NCBI RefSeq assembly: GCF_003858395.1
Contig: NZ_QWEV01000005.1
Location: 1,798,001-1,862,000 of the forward strand
Length of the DNA stretch: 64,000 bases
Source of the DNA: Acidipila sp. EB88
Lineage (GTDB): Bacteria > Acidobacteriota > Terriglobia > Terriglobales > Acidobacteriaceae
Direction of reading: 5' to 3'
Shown: piece by piece, positions 45,312 to 53,939 of the stretch
Position numbering within the stretch: the first letter of the stretch is position 1
Layout: each line of letters opens with the position of its first letter
Made by a program: the position numbers and the translations under genes
Notes under the pieces: generated by a model
What the model saw: the letters and a program-made list of their open reading frames with translations, nothing else
Databases searched by the model: none
What the model was told of the DNA's origin: nothing

Positions 45312-48300
45312 CTAGTGCCAGTCATGCGACTGCATCGACACTGCCGCAACATTCAACTCTTCCACGTGCTTCGCGCGCACATGGATCACGCTGTCGATAT
45401 TCTGCAGCGTCCCTTCGATCAGCAGAAACCTCGCATACGTCACAAGCGACCGGTGCTGCTCATACAAGTCCGGATCGATAATCGCGTTGGCAATTCCGGA
45501 CTCATCCTCGATCGACAAAAAGATAAATCCATGCGCGGTGCCCGGTCTCTGCCGCGCAATCACCGCGCCCGCAATGCGCGTCGTTACTCCGTGCCGCAGC
45601 CGCCGCAGGTCGCCCGCGCACACCACGCGCAAACTCTGCAACTGCGCGCGGCAGTGCGCCATCGGGTGCCGTCCAACGGTCACGCCGGTCGAGGCATAAT
45701 CAGCGATCATTCGTTCCTCCGGCGCCATCGCCCGCAGCGGCGACGCAATCTCTTCATCGCGATCGAGCTCCGCCAGCAGCGGCCCCACGCGCCGCCCCGC
45801 ACGCTCCACCTGCCATAGCGCCTCCCTGCGATGCACTGCCACTCCCACAACATTTAGCGCACCAATCTCCGCCAGCGTCGCAAGGTTGGCCCGGCTCAGC
45901 GACGGCACACGCCGCGCCAGCTCATCCATCGACGCGAATGCCCGCATCCCGCGTGCCGCTTCTATGTCGTTGGCACTTACCCGCTGCAGCCCGCGCACAT
46001 AGCAGAAACCCAGCCGCAACGAAAGCGTGCCATTCTCTTCCTGCTCCAACGTGCACGGCCAGCTTGAGCGCAGCACGTCCACCGGCTTCACCCGCAGACC
46101 ATGCCGCTGCGCATCCTTCACCAGCACCGCCGCCGAGTAAAAACCCATCGGCTGGTTATTCAAAATAGCCGCGGTAAACGCAGCGAGATAGTGAAACTTG
46201 AGCCACGCACTCGCATACGCAATCAGCGCAAAGCTCGCCGCATGCGACTCGGGAAAGCCATACAGTGCGAACGAGCTGATGGACTGGAGTATCTCCTCCT
46301 GCGCTTCGGGCGATACGCCGTTCTTGTCCATGCCCTTGCGCAGCTTGATCTCCAGCGCCCGCATCTTTTCCACCGACCGCCGACTGCCCAGCGCACGACG
46401 CAGCTCCTCTGCCTCGCCTCCGGTAAAGTCTGCAATTGTCATGGCGATGCGCAGCAGTTGCTCCTGGAACAGCGGCACGCCCAGCGTCCGCTTCAACACA
46501 GGCTCGAGCAGCAGATGCGGGTAGCGCACTGGCTGTCTCTTCTGTCGGCGCTCCATGTAAGGGTTCATCATCTTGCCCACGATCGGCCCGGGCCGGATAA
46601 TCGCCACCTGCACCACCAGGTCGTAAAACCTGTCCGGCATGTTGCGCGGCAGCGACGCCATCTGCGCACGCGATTCCACCTGGAACAGCCCCACCGTGTC
46701 CGCGCGGCACAGCGACTTGTACACCTCGGCATCCTGCGGTATCTGCGCCATGTCCACGGGCTCGCCGTAGTGCCGCGGGATCAGCTCCACGCAGTCCTTC
46801 AGCACCGCCATCATGCCCAGCCCCAGCAGGTCCACCTTGATCAGGCCCATGTCGCTGCAGTCTTCCTTGTCCCACTGGATCACGGTGCGCCCCGGCATGC
46901 TCGCCGGCTCGATCGGTACCACCGCTGCAAGCTGGTCCTGCGCAATCACCATGCCGCCCGAGTGCTGCCCCAGGTGCCGCGGCAGATCCAGCATGCGGAT
47001 CGATAACTCCAGGTACTTCGCAATCCTCGGATGCGCGAGATCAAAACCCGCGGTGCGAAACTGGTCCTCCATCGTATCGGTCGGGCCCTTCCACTCCCAC
47101 GAACCCACCAGCCGCGTCAGCCGTGTCAGCGTTGCCTCGTCAAAGCCGAGCGACTTACCCACTTCGCGCGCTGCCGAGCGCCCTCGATACGTAATCACGT
47201 TGGCACACATTGCCGCGCCCAACTGCCCATAGCGTGTGTACACATACTGGATCGCACGCTCGCGATCACCGCCCGATGGCAGGTCAAGATCGATATCTGG
47301 CCACTCGCCGCGTACCTCCGACAGAAACCGCTCGAACAGCAGCTCCATTCCCACCGGGTCCACCGCCGTAATGCCGAGGGAATAACACACCGCGGAGTTC
47401 GCCGCCGAGCCGCGTCCCTGCACCAGAATTCCCTCCTTGCGGCAAAACTCCACAATGTCCCACACGATCAGGAAGTAGCCCGCGAGCCCAAGCCGCGCAA
47501 TCATCGCCAGCTCTTTCGCGACCTGCACCTCCGCCCTGGCGCGCAGCTTCGCATCGCCCTTCGCGCCGTACCGCTTCACCACGCCTTCCATCGTGCGCTT
47601 GCACAAAAAGCTGTCCATCGACTCGCCTTCCGGGATCGGGTACAGCGGAAAGCGATAGCCCATGTCCTTCATCACAAACTGCAGCCGCTTGGAAAGTTCG
47701 CCCGTCTCTTCCACCGCGCACGGCAGGTCCCCGAAGCGATCCCACATCTCGGCCCCGCTCACCAGGTGCCGGTTCGCATTCTGCTGCAGCAGCATGCCCG
47801 CCGCATCGAGCGTGCACTTATGCCGGATCGTACTCAGCACATCGAGCACCTCGCGCTCCATCGGCGTCGCCATGTTCGCGCCATTCGTCGCAAGCAGCGG
47901 TAACTGCATCGAGCGCGCCAGCGCAACCGCCGCCTGGTTGCGCGCTTCCTGCTCGCGGATGCGATGCCTTTGCACTTCCACGTACACGTTGTCGCGGCCA
48001 AACGTACGCACCAGGCACTCCAGCGTGCGTCGTCCTTGCTCCATGCCGCCCGCCGCAAGCGCAGCAGCAAGCGGACCTTCCTCGCCGCCCGTCAGGCACA
48101 CCAGCCCCGCCGCGTGCTTCTGCACCGCCGCAAGACTCGCCACGCCCTCGCCCTTTGTTTTCTGGAGCAGCTTGTAACTCGTAATCAGCCGCGAAAGATT
48201 CTGGTACCCGGCCGGCGACTCGCACAACAACGACAAGCGCACCGGTCGCTCCGGGATCGTGTGCGGTTGCCACCCCTCCGGTCTCATCTGGCCGCCCAGC

Positions 48301-48524
48301 TCTGCGACCGAGATCTCCGCGCCCACATGCGAGCGCATTCCCAGCTTCTGCGCCGTGGTGTACAGGCGTGGCGCTCCATATAGTCCATCGCGATCCAGGA
48401 TGCCCAGCGCCGGCATGCCCAGGTTTGCCGCCTGCTGCGTCATCGCCTCCGGCAACGACGCGCCTTCCAGAAACGAGAACGCCGAGCGCGCATGCAGCTC
48501 CACATAGCCCTGGGTCTTAGTCAT
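45312..48524 (-). CDS. dnaE2: Error-prone DNA polymerase DnaE2 (ImuC)
   Basis: This 1070-residue C-family polymerase is the translesion partner of ImuA and ImuB. The PHP domain is at the N-terminus (YVELHARSAFSFLEGAS), the catalytic PDIDLD is near residue 410, and the third acidic residue is in LIKVDLLGLGMM. An OB-fold follows near 980 (RIAGAVIARQRPGTAHGFIF). It is shorter than replicative DnaE. Its ATG lies inside the 3' end of imuB (8-base overlap), so the genes are translated together. The cassette is usually SOS-regulated. Confidence 0.96.
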   Translation of the reverse strand: MTKTQGYVELHARSAFSFLEGASLPEAMTQQAANLGMPALGILDRDGLYGAPRLYTTAQKLGMRSHVGAEISVAELGGQMRPEGWQPHTIPERPVRLSLLCESPAGYQNLSRLITSYKLLQKTKGEGVASLAAVQKHAAGLVCLTGGEEGPLAAALAAGGMEQGRRTLECLVRTFGRDNVYVEVQRHRIREQEARNQAAVALARSMQLPLLATNGANMATPMEREVLDVLSTIRHKCTLDAAGMLLQQNANRHLVSGAEMWDRFGDLPCAVEETGELSKRLQFVMKDMGYRFPLYPIPEGESMDSFLCKRTMEGVVKRYGAKGDAKLRARAEVQVAKELAMIARLGLAGYFLIVWDIVEFCRKEGILVQGRGSAANSAVCYSLGITAVDPVGMELLFERFLSEVRGEWPDIDLDLPSGGDRERAIQYVYTRYGQLGAAMCANVITYRGRSAAREVGKSLGFDEATLTRLTRLVGSWEWKGPTDTMEDQFRTAGFDLAHPRIAKYLELSIRMLDLPRHLGQHSGGMVIAQDQLAAVVPIEPASMPGRTVIQWDKEDCSDMGLIKVDLLGLGMMAVLKDCVELIPRHYGEPVDMAQIPQDAEVYKSLCRADTVGLFQVESRAQMASLPRNMPDRFYDLVVQVAIIRPGPIVGKMMNPYMERRQKRQPVRYPHLLLEPVLKRTLGVPLFQEQLLRIAMTIADFTGGEAEELRRALGSRRSVEKMRALEIKLRKGMDKNGVSPEAQEEILQSISSFALYGFPESHAASFALIAYASAWLKFHYLAAFTAAILNNQPMGFYSAAVLVKDAQRHGLRVKPVDVLRSSWPCTLEQEENGTLSLRLGFCYVRGLQRVSANDIEAARGMRAFASMDELARRVPSLSRANLATLAEIGALNVVGVAVHRREALWQVERAGRRVGPLLAELDRDEEIASPLRAMAPEERMIADYASTGVTVGRHPMAHCRAQLQSLRVVCAGDLRRLRHGVTTRIAGAVIARQRPGTAHGFIFLSIEDESGIANAIIDPDLYEQHRSLVTYARFLLIEGTLQNIDSVIHVRAKHVEELNVAAVSMQSHDWH

Positions 48525-50040
48525 ACTGCCCCGCCACGTACCATGCGCCGGGTTCGTGGCGCAGCCGCAAAGCCTGTCGCGGCGTTGCCACTACCGCGTC
48601 CCACTCGCTGGCCTCCCACCGTCGCCCGTCCCACCAGTACCCGCTCGTCTGCCACGGCCCGCACACCGCTTCCAAATCCATTCGCTCGCCCTTCCAGAAG
48701 AGCCGCGCAGGCGCCGCCCCGCGGAGCGAAACCGTGCATAACTGCGGCGGTCGAAACCGTCGCAACGCCGATCGTGGCGCAAACGGTTTTGCTGCCGCCG
48801 CGGCCACGTCCGCGCTCGGCGCAAACAGGCCCATCTCGAATGAATCGTCACGGTGACTGTTACATAAAGAAGGCGAGCCCACGTGCTCCTCGCCCACAAT
48901 CGACCGAAGCCGCGCCAGCAGCAGATCGAGCTTGTCCGGCTCTGGGAACTGCGCCTGGAACAGCCCGCGCTGCGCCACCTGCGGCACCGCCGGCACCGCC
49001 GTCAGCGCGAGCCCCACGATCCCCGCTCGCGGCGGCTCTGCCTGCAGCTTCAGGTTCAGCAGCTTCAGCAATAAGTCGCGGCTCTGTGCCGGCAGCGCGG
49101 GCTTTACTTCCAGCACGTGCGGCGCAAGCTTCTCGAGCTCGAGCGTAAGCGTCACGCTGCGCAACGCATACGCATGCTGCACCGCCTGCCGCAATACGCG
49201 CTCCAGCATCGGCGACACCAGGAACAGCAGCGACTCCAGCGACTCCAGTGGCGCATCCAGCGCCATCTCCTCGGCCAGCACAAAGTCCGGCTCCTCCGGC
49301 GTAAACAGGCGCTCTTCCTCGCCACGCGCCAGGCGCCTGATCCGCGCACCCTGCTGGCCGATGCGGCTTACCAGCGCGGCCTCCGGCAAGGCCGCAAGCT
49401 CCGCAAGGTTGCGTATGCCCCACCGCGTGAGGGTGCTCAGCGTCGCGTCTTCGCAGCGCAGCGCGCTCAGCGGCAGCGGGGCCAGCTTCCCCTGCAGCTC
49501 CTGCCGGCTCACACTCACCACGCCCGCATAACTCCGTGCCAGCAGCAGGCTCGCTTCGGCATTGGGCGCGACCGCCACGTGCGACGGCAGCCCAAGGTCG
49601 AGCAATGCCCTGTGCAGCTTCGCGGCAAAGCTCGCGGCATCCCCAAACAGCGTCTCCATGCCCGCCTGGTCCAGCAGCAGCACCGCGGCCGGCTGCCTGG
49701 CATGCGCATACCCGTTCACGGGCGACGCCACCATCTGCACGCGCGGCGAAAACACACTCGCCGCCTCAAACAACACCTCCATCGCCGCCTGTTCTTCCAC
49801 CACCGACCGGGCATGCAACACAATCGCCCCTGCCGTCTCCGCCTGCACCCTGCTCATCCCGTGCGTCAACCCAAGCGCCTTTGCCGCGCGGTTAAACGAG
49901 AAAACCCGCTCCAGCGGCGCCGTGCCCTCGATCACGGCCGCCGCCGCCGCACGCGGCTCTCCGCGCAGCCATGCCAGCGCCGGAAACTCCGGCACGCAGA
50001 TCGCCGCAAAGCTCGAGGCAGCGGTCCGCGGAGAAACCAC
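48517..50040 (-). CDS. imuB: ImuB, Y-family polymerase-like mutasome hub
   Basis: The 507-residue protein has the Y-family polymerase fold but not the active site: the first catalytic strand is CVPEFPALAWL rather than a DMDxFF motif, and the second (LLLDQAGMETLFGD) lacks the SIDE motif. This matches known ImuB proteins, which are catalytically dead adaptors. A beta-clamp-binding motif is visible as QRGLF near residue 357. The GTG start directly abuts the imuA stop (TAGGTG). Confidence 0.93.
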   Translation of the reverse strand: MVSPRTAASSFAAICVPEFPALAWLRGEPRAAAAAVIEGTAPLERVFSFNRAAKALGLTHGMSRVQAETAGAIVLHARSVVEEQAAMEVLFEAASVFSPRVQMVASPVNGYAHARQPAAVLLLDQAGMETLFGDAASFAAKLHRALLDLGLPSHVAVAPNAEASLLLARSYAGVVSVSRQELQGKLAPLPLSALRCEDATLSTLTRWGIRNLAELAALPEAALVSRIGQQGARIRRLARGEEERLFTPEEPDFVLAEEMALDAPLESLESLLFLVSPMLERVLRQAVQHAYALRSVTLTLELEKLAPHVLEVKPALPAQSRDLLLKLLNLKLQAEPPRAGIVGLALTAVPAVPQVAQRGLFQAQFPEPDKLDLLLARLRSIVGEEHVGSPSLCNSHRDDSFEMGLFAPSADVAAAAAKPFAPRSALRRFRPPQLCTVSLRGAAPARLFWKGERMDLEAVCGPWQTSGYWWDGRRWEASEWDAVVATPRQALRLRHEPGAWYVAGQYD

Positions 50041-51261
50041 CTAGCGCCCCGCCGCGCGCATCCACGAGGGCGTTGCTGCCCACGCTGTGGCACGTCCCGG
50101 TGCCTTTTTGCCCAGGGGGCCGCCCAGGCGCTGCCGCGACACCACCGCGGTCCTAGAGAAGCCGCTCCACAACCCGGCGCTCGCCTCCGTACCCTCGGCA
50201 GCGCAGTCCAGCACGCACAACGCGCTTGACCGCGCACACGCAGACTGCGTCAGCAGCAGCAAAATGGCATCGCTCTCCTGCGCCGCCCTGCGAAACCGGA
50301 ACCACGTTGCCGCGGGAATCCGCAGCGCCTGCTCCGCCGGCACGTTCGCCAGGTCCAGCACCACCACCCGAAAACCGCCCGACTGCAGCAACTGGTCCGT
50401 CGCCCGGATCGCCTTGTCCAACCGGCCCCAGGGTTTTCCCTGCGACTTCCCCTGCGACACATCCTGCTGCTTCCACGGCCGCACCGCCGCCGCCGCGCGA
50501 AAGGGAAGCGGCGCCTCCGTCCGTTCCCGTGCGCGCTCCGCCGACCGCAGGTTCGCTTGGTGGATCGGGTCGCGCTCATCCGCCTTGCGCGCGTTGTACT
50601 GGTCGTAGCGAATCTGCTCTTCCGACGCAGCCGCCAGCCCCAGCGGCTGGTTCGGCGCACCCGGCGTGCCCTGCATTTTGTGGGCCCGCGCTTCGGCCTT
50701 CTCCACCATCAGCCTGCTTAGCGCGTGGTCAAACTGTTTCGTCTCCTGCCGCGGATGCCCCGCAAACCCAGCCCGCACCGAAGCCGGTTTTGCCGGGTCC
50801 TGCGCCACTACCGCGCCCTCCACCCGCGTACCAGCCAACCCTGCACCGGTCGCGGCAAGTCCCGCACCCTGCTCCGCCAGCGGTCTATTGACACGCCCAA
50901 TATCCCCGGCACCCGCTGCCACGCGCACCCACAGCAGGTTGCGCAGCGACACCCCCGCCGCCGCGGCGCTGTGCGGATCCACGCTGTCATCCACGTCCAC
51001 ATACGCGCATGCCGAATCCCGGGTCGCCTCTGCCAGCAGCGCAAACGCCAGCGAGGTGCGCCCGGACGACGCCATGCCCGTCAGCTCGCTGATCCCCCCA
51101 AGCGGCAACCCTCCGTCCAGCAGCCGGTCCACCGCCGTCACGCCACAGGGCAGCAGCCTGGGTGCCTGCTGCGCCTGCGGCGAGAGCGCCCCGGGGATAC
51201 GAGCCGCGAGCTTTGCTTCGATCTCGCGTTTCAGCACCGCACTGTGGGAAGAAGCTGCCAT
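50041..51261 (-). CDS. imuA: ImuA, RecA-like mutasome protein with long insert
   Basis: ImuA is the RecA/SulA-like partner required for ImuB and DnaE2 function. The RecA-like start is LPCGVTAVDRLLDGGLPLGGISELTG, and the degenerate P-loop is GMASSGRTSLA near residue 61. The second half of the core is VVVLDLANV and AILLLLTQSA. Between them lies a roughly 150-residue low-complexity, charged stretch (about 118-280) that makes the protein longer (406) than usual. AGGAG precedes the ATG. It is the first gene of the operon. Confidence 0.88.
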   Translation of the reverse strand: MAASSHSAVLKREIEAKLAARIPGALSPQAQQAPRLLPCGVTAVDRLLDGGLPLGGISELTGMASSGRTSLAFALLAEATRDSACAYVDVDDSVDPHSAAAAGVSLRNLLWVRVAAGAGDIGRVNRPLAEQGAGLAATGAGLAGTRVEGAVVAQDPAKPASVRAGFAGHPRQETKQFDHALSRLMVEKAEARAHKMQGTPGAPNQPLGLAAASEEQIRYDQYNARKADERDPIHQANLRSAERARERTEAPLPFRAAAAVRPWKQQDVSQGKSQGKPWGRLDKAIRATDQLLQSGGFRVVVLDLANVPAEQALRIPAATWFRFRRAAQESDAILLLLTQSACARSSALCVLDCAAEGTEASAGLWSGFSRTAVVSRQRLGGPLGKKAPGRATAWAATPSWMRAAGR

Positions 51262-51642
51262 TCTTTACTTTCTCCTTTTCTTCGCTCTCGAGCCCCAGCA
51301 TACCTCCCCGATGCCCCCGCAAGTCAACGTGCAACATTTCTGGGGCATAGTGTTCAGGTCTGTAAGTCTTTTGCTTTCAACGGCGCTTAAAACACACAAA
51401 ATGCCCAGGCGCACTTCGGTCACCAGCAGGCGGCAATAGCCCGTGAGCCGTCGGATGGCGCCCAGCCGCTTACTCGACGTCGATCTCACCCCCAGGTAAC
51501 ACACCTGGCCGACGAAGCCGCAAAGGGCGACCCAGCGCGGCACGCGCAAAACCAGGCAGCCTGCATGGCCCTTTCTTCTCGCCCTCTCCGCATTCCCAAG
51601 TGCGACACATTCGGCAACCTGCCGATCCCAAGGAGAGCAACC
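51262..51642. other. Intergenic region between imuA and a divergent unknown gene (381 bases)
   Basis: The region should contain the promoters of the mutasome operon and of the rightward gene. Leftward it holds AGGAG before imuA and a TTGACT at about 51320 (leftward strand) with a TATGCT 19 bases on, a weak promoter guess. Rightward, AAGGAG precedes the unknown gene. I looked for, but did not find, a LexA-type inverted or direct repeat of a known pattern. Confidence 0.4.
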
Positions 51643-52113
51643 ATGGCAACAACCACCGCGACCAGTTCTGTTCCCGCGATCCCGGTCTCCACCGTCATCG
51701 ACAACAGCTTCAAGCTCCAGAACGCCTCGAAAACCATCCAGGTGGTCTACATGCCGCGGCACGGCGGCCCCGTCGTCGTCAATACCACGGCGAATGGAGC
51801 GAGCCTGTCCTACACCGGCCCGGAGGGCAGCTTTACCTTCAAGGACGGGCAGATCACCACGGACACCACGGCCATCGGCACACTGGTTACCGTGCTGCTC
51901 AACACCGTGCCGGACCTGCGCACGCTCTCCTTTTCGCTCCTGGTGCCCATCGTGCGCAGCAACACGGGCGCCCCCTCGCAGGAGGTGCAGACGCTCGCCA
52001 TCAAGGCCACGCACCACCTCACCCTGCGCGGCCAGCCGCTGGCCGGGGCCGATTTCACCTACCAGGAGATGACCATGACCGGCACCGCCCGGGCCGTGGA
52101 ACTCGCCGATTAG
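51643..52113 (+). CDS. Unknown 156-residue beta-rich protein
   Basis: I do not recognise the family. The start is well set by AAGGAG 7 bases before the ATG, and codon use is like the neighbours. The sequence is Thr/Val-rich with alternating strands (TVIDNSFKLQN, SLSYTGPEGSFTFKDGQ, TLSFSLLVPIVRSN, DFTYQEMTMTGTARAVEL), which suggests a beta-sandwich. There is no signal peptide or membrane helix. A strong terminator follows 55 bases after the stop. Confidence 0.7.
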   Translation: MATTTATSSVPAIPVSTVIDNSFKLQNASKTIQVVYMPRHGGPVVVNTTANGASLSYTGPEGSFTFKDGQITTDTTAIGTLVTVLLNTVPDLRTLSFSLLVPIVRSNTGAPSQEVQTLAIKATHHLTLRGQPLAGADFTYQEMTMTGTARAVELAD

Positions 52114-52167
52114 CCCCAGCCGTCGGCGCAGCGCATGCCGGAAGGCAATGCACAGATCCGCACAAAA

Positions 52168-52200
52168 AAACGGCAGAGCGCATCATGCGCTCTGCCGTTT
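52168..52200. terminator. Strong bidirectional intrinsic terminator
   Basis: AAACGGCAGAGCGCA pairs perfectly with TGCGCTCTGCCGTTT around a TCA loop. It is preceded by a run of A and ends with TTT, so it can work in both directions between the convergent unknown and VTT genes. Confidence 0.88.
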
Positions 52201-52247
52201 GGCCCTGTTCACTTATTATCGTCGTTACCGTAACCAGCGATGCAGCG

Positions 52248-52901
52248 CTAGTTCTCGAACTCCCCGTCCCGCTCTGCCCTCGCCACGCCCTTGCGCAAGT
52301 TGCTCTGGCGCAGCATGTACACCGCGATCCCCACCAGCAGGAGCCCCAGCACCGACAGCAGCACGTGCGCGTGGTCGTGTGCCAGGTGGCCCAGCTCGCC
52401 CACCGCGGTCGGCCCGTACTTCACGGTCAAAATCGCCAGCACGCTGAAGCGCAGCAGCCGCCCCAGGAACACCGCCAGCATGAACGGCAAAACGCGCATT
52501 TCGAACACGCCCGCCGCAAACACAAACAGCTTCCATGGCGTGGGAGGCGGCAGCATCGAGGGCACCAGCAGCGCCAGAAACTCCTGCCGCTCAAACCGGT
52601 TGCGCAGCGCCTCGTACCGGGCACGGTTGATCCGTTTCAGCAGAAACAGTTCGCCGCCCGCGCGTCCCAGCAGAAACGGCAGCAGCCCGCCAATTGCCGA
52701 CCCGGCAGCGCCCATCAGCACGTACACCCAGGCATGCGCGCGGTCGTTCCACATGTAGGTGGCCAGCAGCAGGTCCATGGGCACCGGGATCGTGCTCGAG
52801 TCCAGGATCGCGATAGCGCCCGCGCCCCAGAAACCCAGCGGCTTCAGCACGGCCAGCAACACCAGCGTCCACTTTTTCAGCAGCAGTCCCACGTGCTTCA
52901 A
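52248..52901 (-). CDS. VTT/DedA-YqaA-type membrane protein
   Basis: The 217-residue protein has about five hydrophobic helices. The VTT-domain pattern is visible: ILDSSTIPVPMDLLL, a GSAIGGLLPFLLGRAGGE re-entrant region, and PSMLPPPTPWKLFVFAAG. DedA/YqaA relatives act in membrane lipid flipping or homeostasis. Translation probably starts with TTG at 52901, which overlaps the upstream stop as TTGA, so it is coupled to the MoaB-like gene. Confidence 0.82.
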   Translation of the reverse strand: MKHVGLLLKKWTLVLLAVLKPLGFWGAGAIAILDSSTIPVPMDLLLATYMWNDRAHAWVYVLMGAAGSAIGGLLPFLLGRAGGELFLLKRINRARYEALRNRFERQEFLALLVPSMLPPPTPWKLFVFAAGVFEMRVLPFMLAVFLGRLLRFSVLAILTVKYGPTAVGELGHLAHDHAHVLLSVLGLLLVGIAVYMLRQSNLRKGVARAERDGEFEN

Positions 52902-53632
52902 ACTGCGCTCTCCGGGTCGCTCAGCGGCTCCGCCACGGTATCCGGGCCACTCGGACGGATCCCCTCGTCATCCACCGGCGCACTCACCGGCACGCCCGGG
53001 TGGCCTGTGGGATCGACAGGACGGGGCGCAGGATGGGAAGCGGGATGCGGCACAGGATGCGGCGTATTGGCATCCACCACCAGCCGCAGCGCATGCGGCA
53101 GCACCGGCAGCACCGCCCGCAATGAGCACACGGCGCCCTGCGGCGAACCCGGCAGGTTGATCACCAGCGTTGCCCCCAGCAGCCCACACACACCCCGGCT
53201 CAGCACCGCGAACGGCGTTTCCTTCAGGCCCTCGGCGCGCATCTGCTCGGCAAGCCCGTCCAGCAGCCGGCCACACACCGCGCGCGTCGCCTCCGGCGTC
53301 ACATCGCGCACCGACAGGCCCGTACCACCCGTGGTCACCACCAGGCGGCTTTGGGTGGCAAGGCGGCGCAGTGCGTCTTCGATCAGGGGCTGCTCGTCTG
53401 CAATCACACACGTGTCGACCACGGGGAACCGGGCCGCCTCAAGCATGCGCACGACCGCTGGTCCCGAAAGGTCCACGCGCTCCCCACGTGCACAGCTATC
53501 GCTGACGGTAATCACGGAAACGGGAAAGGAATGGAACTCCGAAGTGGACGCGGGCGACGATTGCGACTGCGCCGAGGAATGCCCCAAAGAATGGGCCGGA
53601 TGAGATGAAGAGGCTTGCTGCACGGGTTTCAT
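52898..53632 (-). CDS. MogA/MoaB-family molybdenum cofactor protein with His/Pro-rich tail
   Basis: Residues about 36-185 form the MogA/MoaB molybdopterin-adenylylation domain: VSVITVSDSCARGE, VTTGGTGLSVRDVTPEAT, and VINLPGSPQGAV. The final about 55 residues are a low-complexity tail (TPHPVPHPASHPAPRP...), and the first 30 are Ser/Gln-rich. The ATG at 53632 was chosen because the upstream part is not conserved-looking. It overlaps the VTT-family gene by 4 bases. No other moa/moe gene is in the window. Confidence 0.87.
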   Translation of the reverse strand: MKPVQQASSSHPAHSLGHSSAQSQSSPASTSEFHSFPVSVITVSDSCARGERVDLSGPAVVRMLEAARFPVVDTCVIADEQPLIEDALRRLATQSRLVVTTGGTGLSVRDVTPEATRAVCGRLLDGLAEQMRAEGLKETPFAVLSRGVCGLLGATLVINLPGSPQGAVCSLRAVLPVLPHALRLVVDANTPHPVPHPASHPAPRPVDPTGHPGVPVSAPVDDEGIRPSGPDTVAEPLSDPESAV

Positions 53633-53939
53633 TGTACGTTCATAAGCCCGCACACAGCCCGGCGTGACCCGCTCGTGACCAGGCCCGTGACGCGCTCTCC
53701 ACCCGGCTGTGCCCAGTCTGTGACCCGGTAACAGCCTTGCCCCTGCTGTTCCACTGCACCCCTTGCCGCAGCGATCGCAGGAACAATGCCGTTTCCTCGA
53801 CCGGGCGGTGCCCCCGCACATGCAATCCGGCACATCCCTTGCGCGGCTCTCGCGTCCAAGCACGTAGAGCAGGTGAGAGAATCAGGAGAATCAGCGCGGA
53901 CCGGTCCTGCATTTCACCGCACCCCACGCTCGCCCATAC
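53633..53939. other. Intergenic region between divergent moaB-like and tonB-like genes (307 bases)
   Basis: It should hold both promoters. A run of GTGAC repeats at 53664-53724 is described separately. No other gene, RNA or terminator was recognised. Confidence 0.5.
53664..53724. repeat. Four phased GTGAC direct repeats
   Basis: GTGAC occurs at 53664, 53675, 53687 and 53720, with offsets of 11, 12 and 33 bases, close to whole helical turns. The set lies 32-92 bases upstream of the moaB-like start. Confidence 0.45.

Noticed and set aside
51262..51642. Possible LexA box upstream of imuA
   Set aside because: No convincing GTTC/GAAC direct or inverted pair was found; only scattered half-site-like words.
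51600..53603. 667-codon plus-strand open frame
   Set aside because: It crosses the unknown gene, a strong terminator and two minus-strand genes; the translation is Arg/Gln/His-rich and has no domain.
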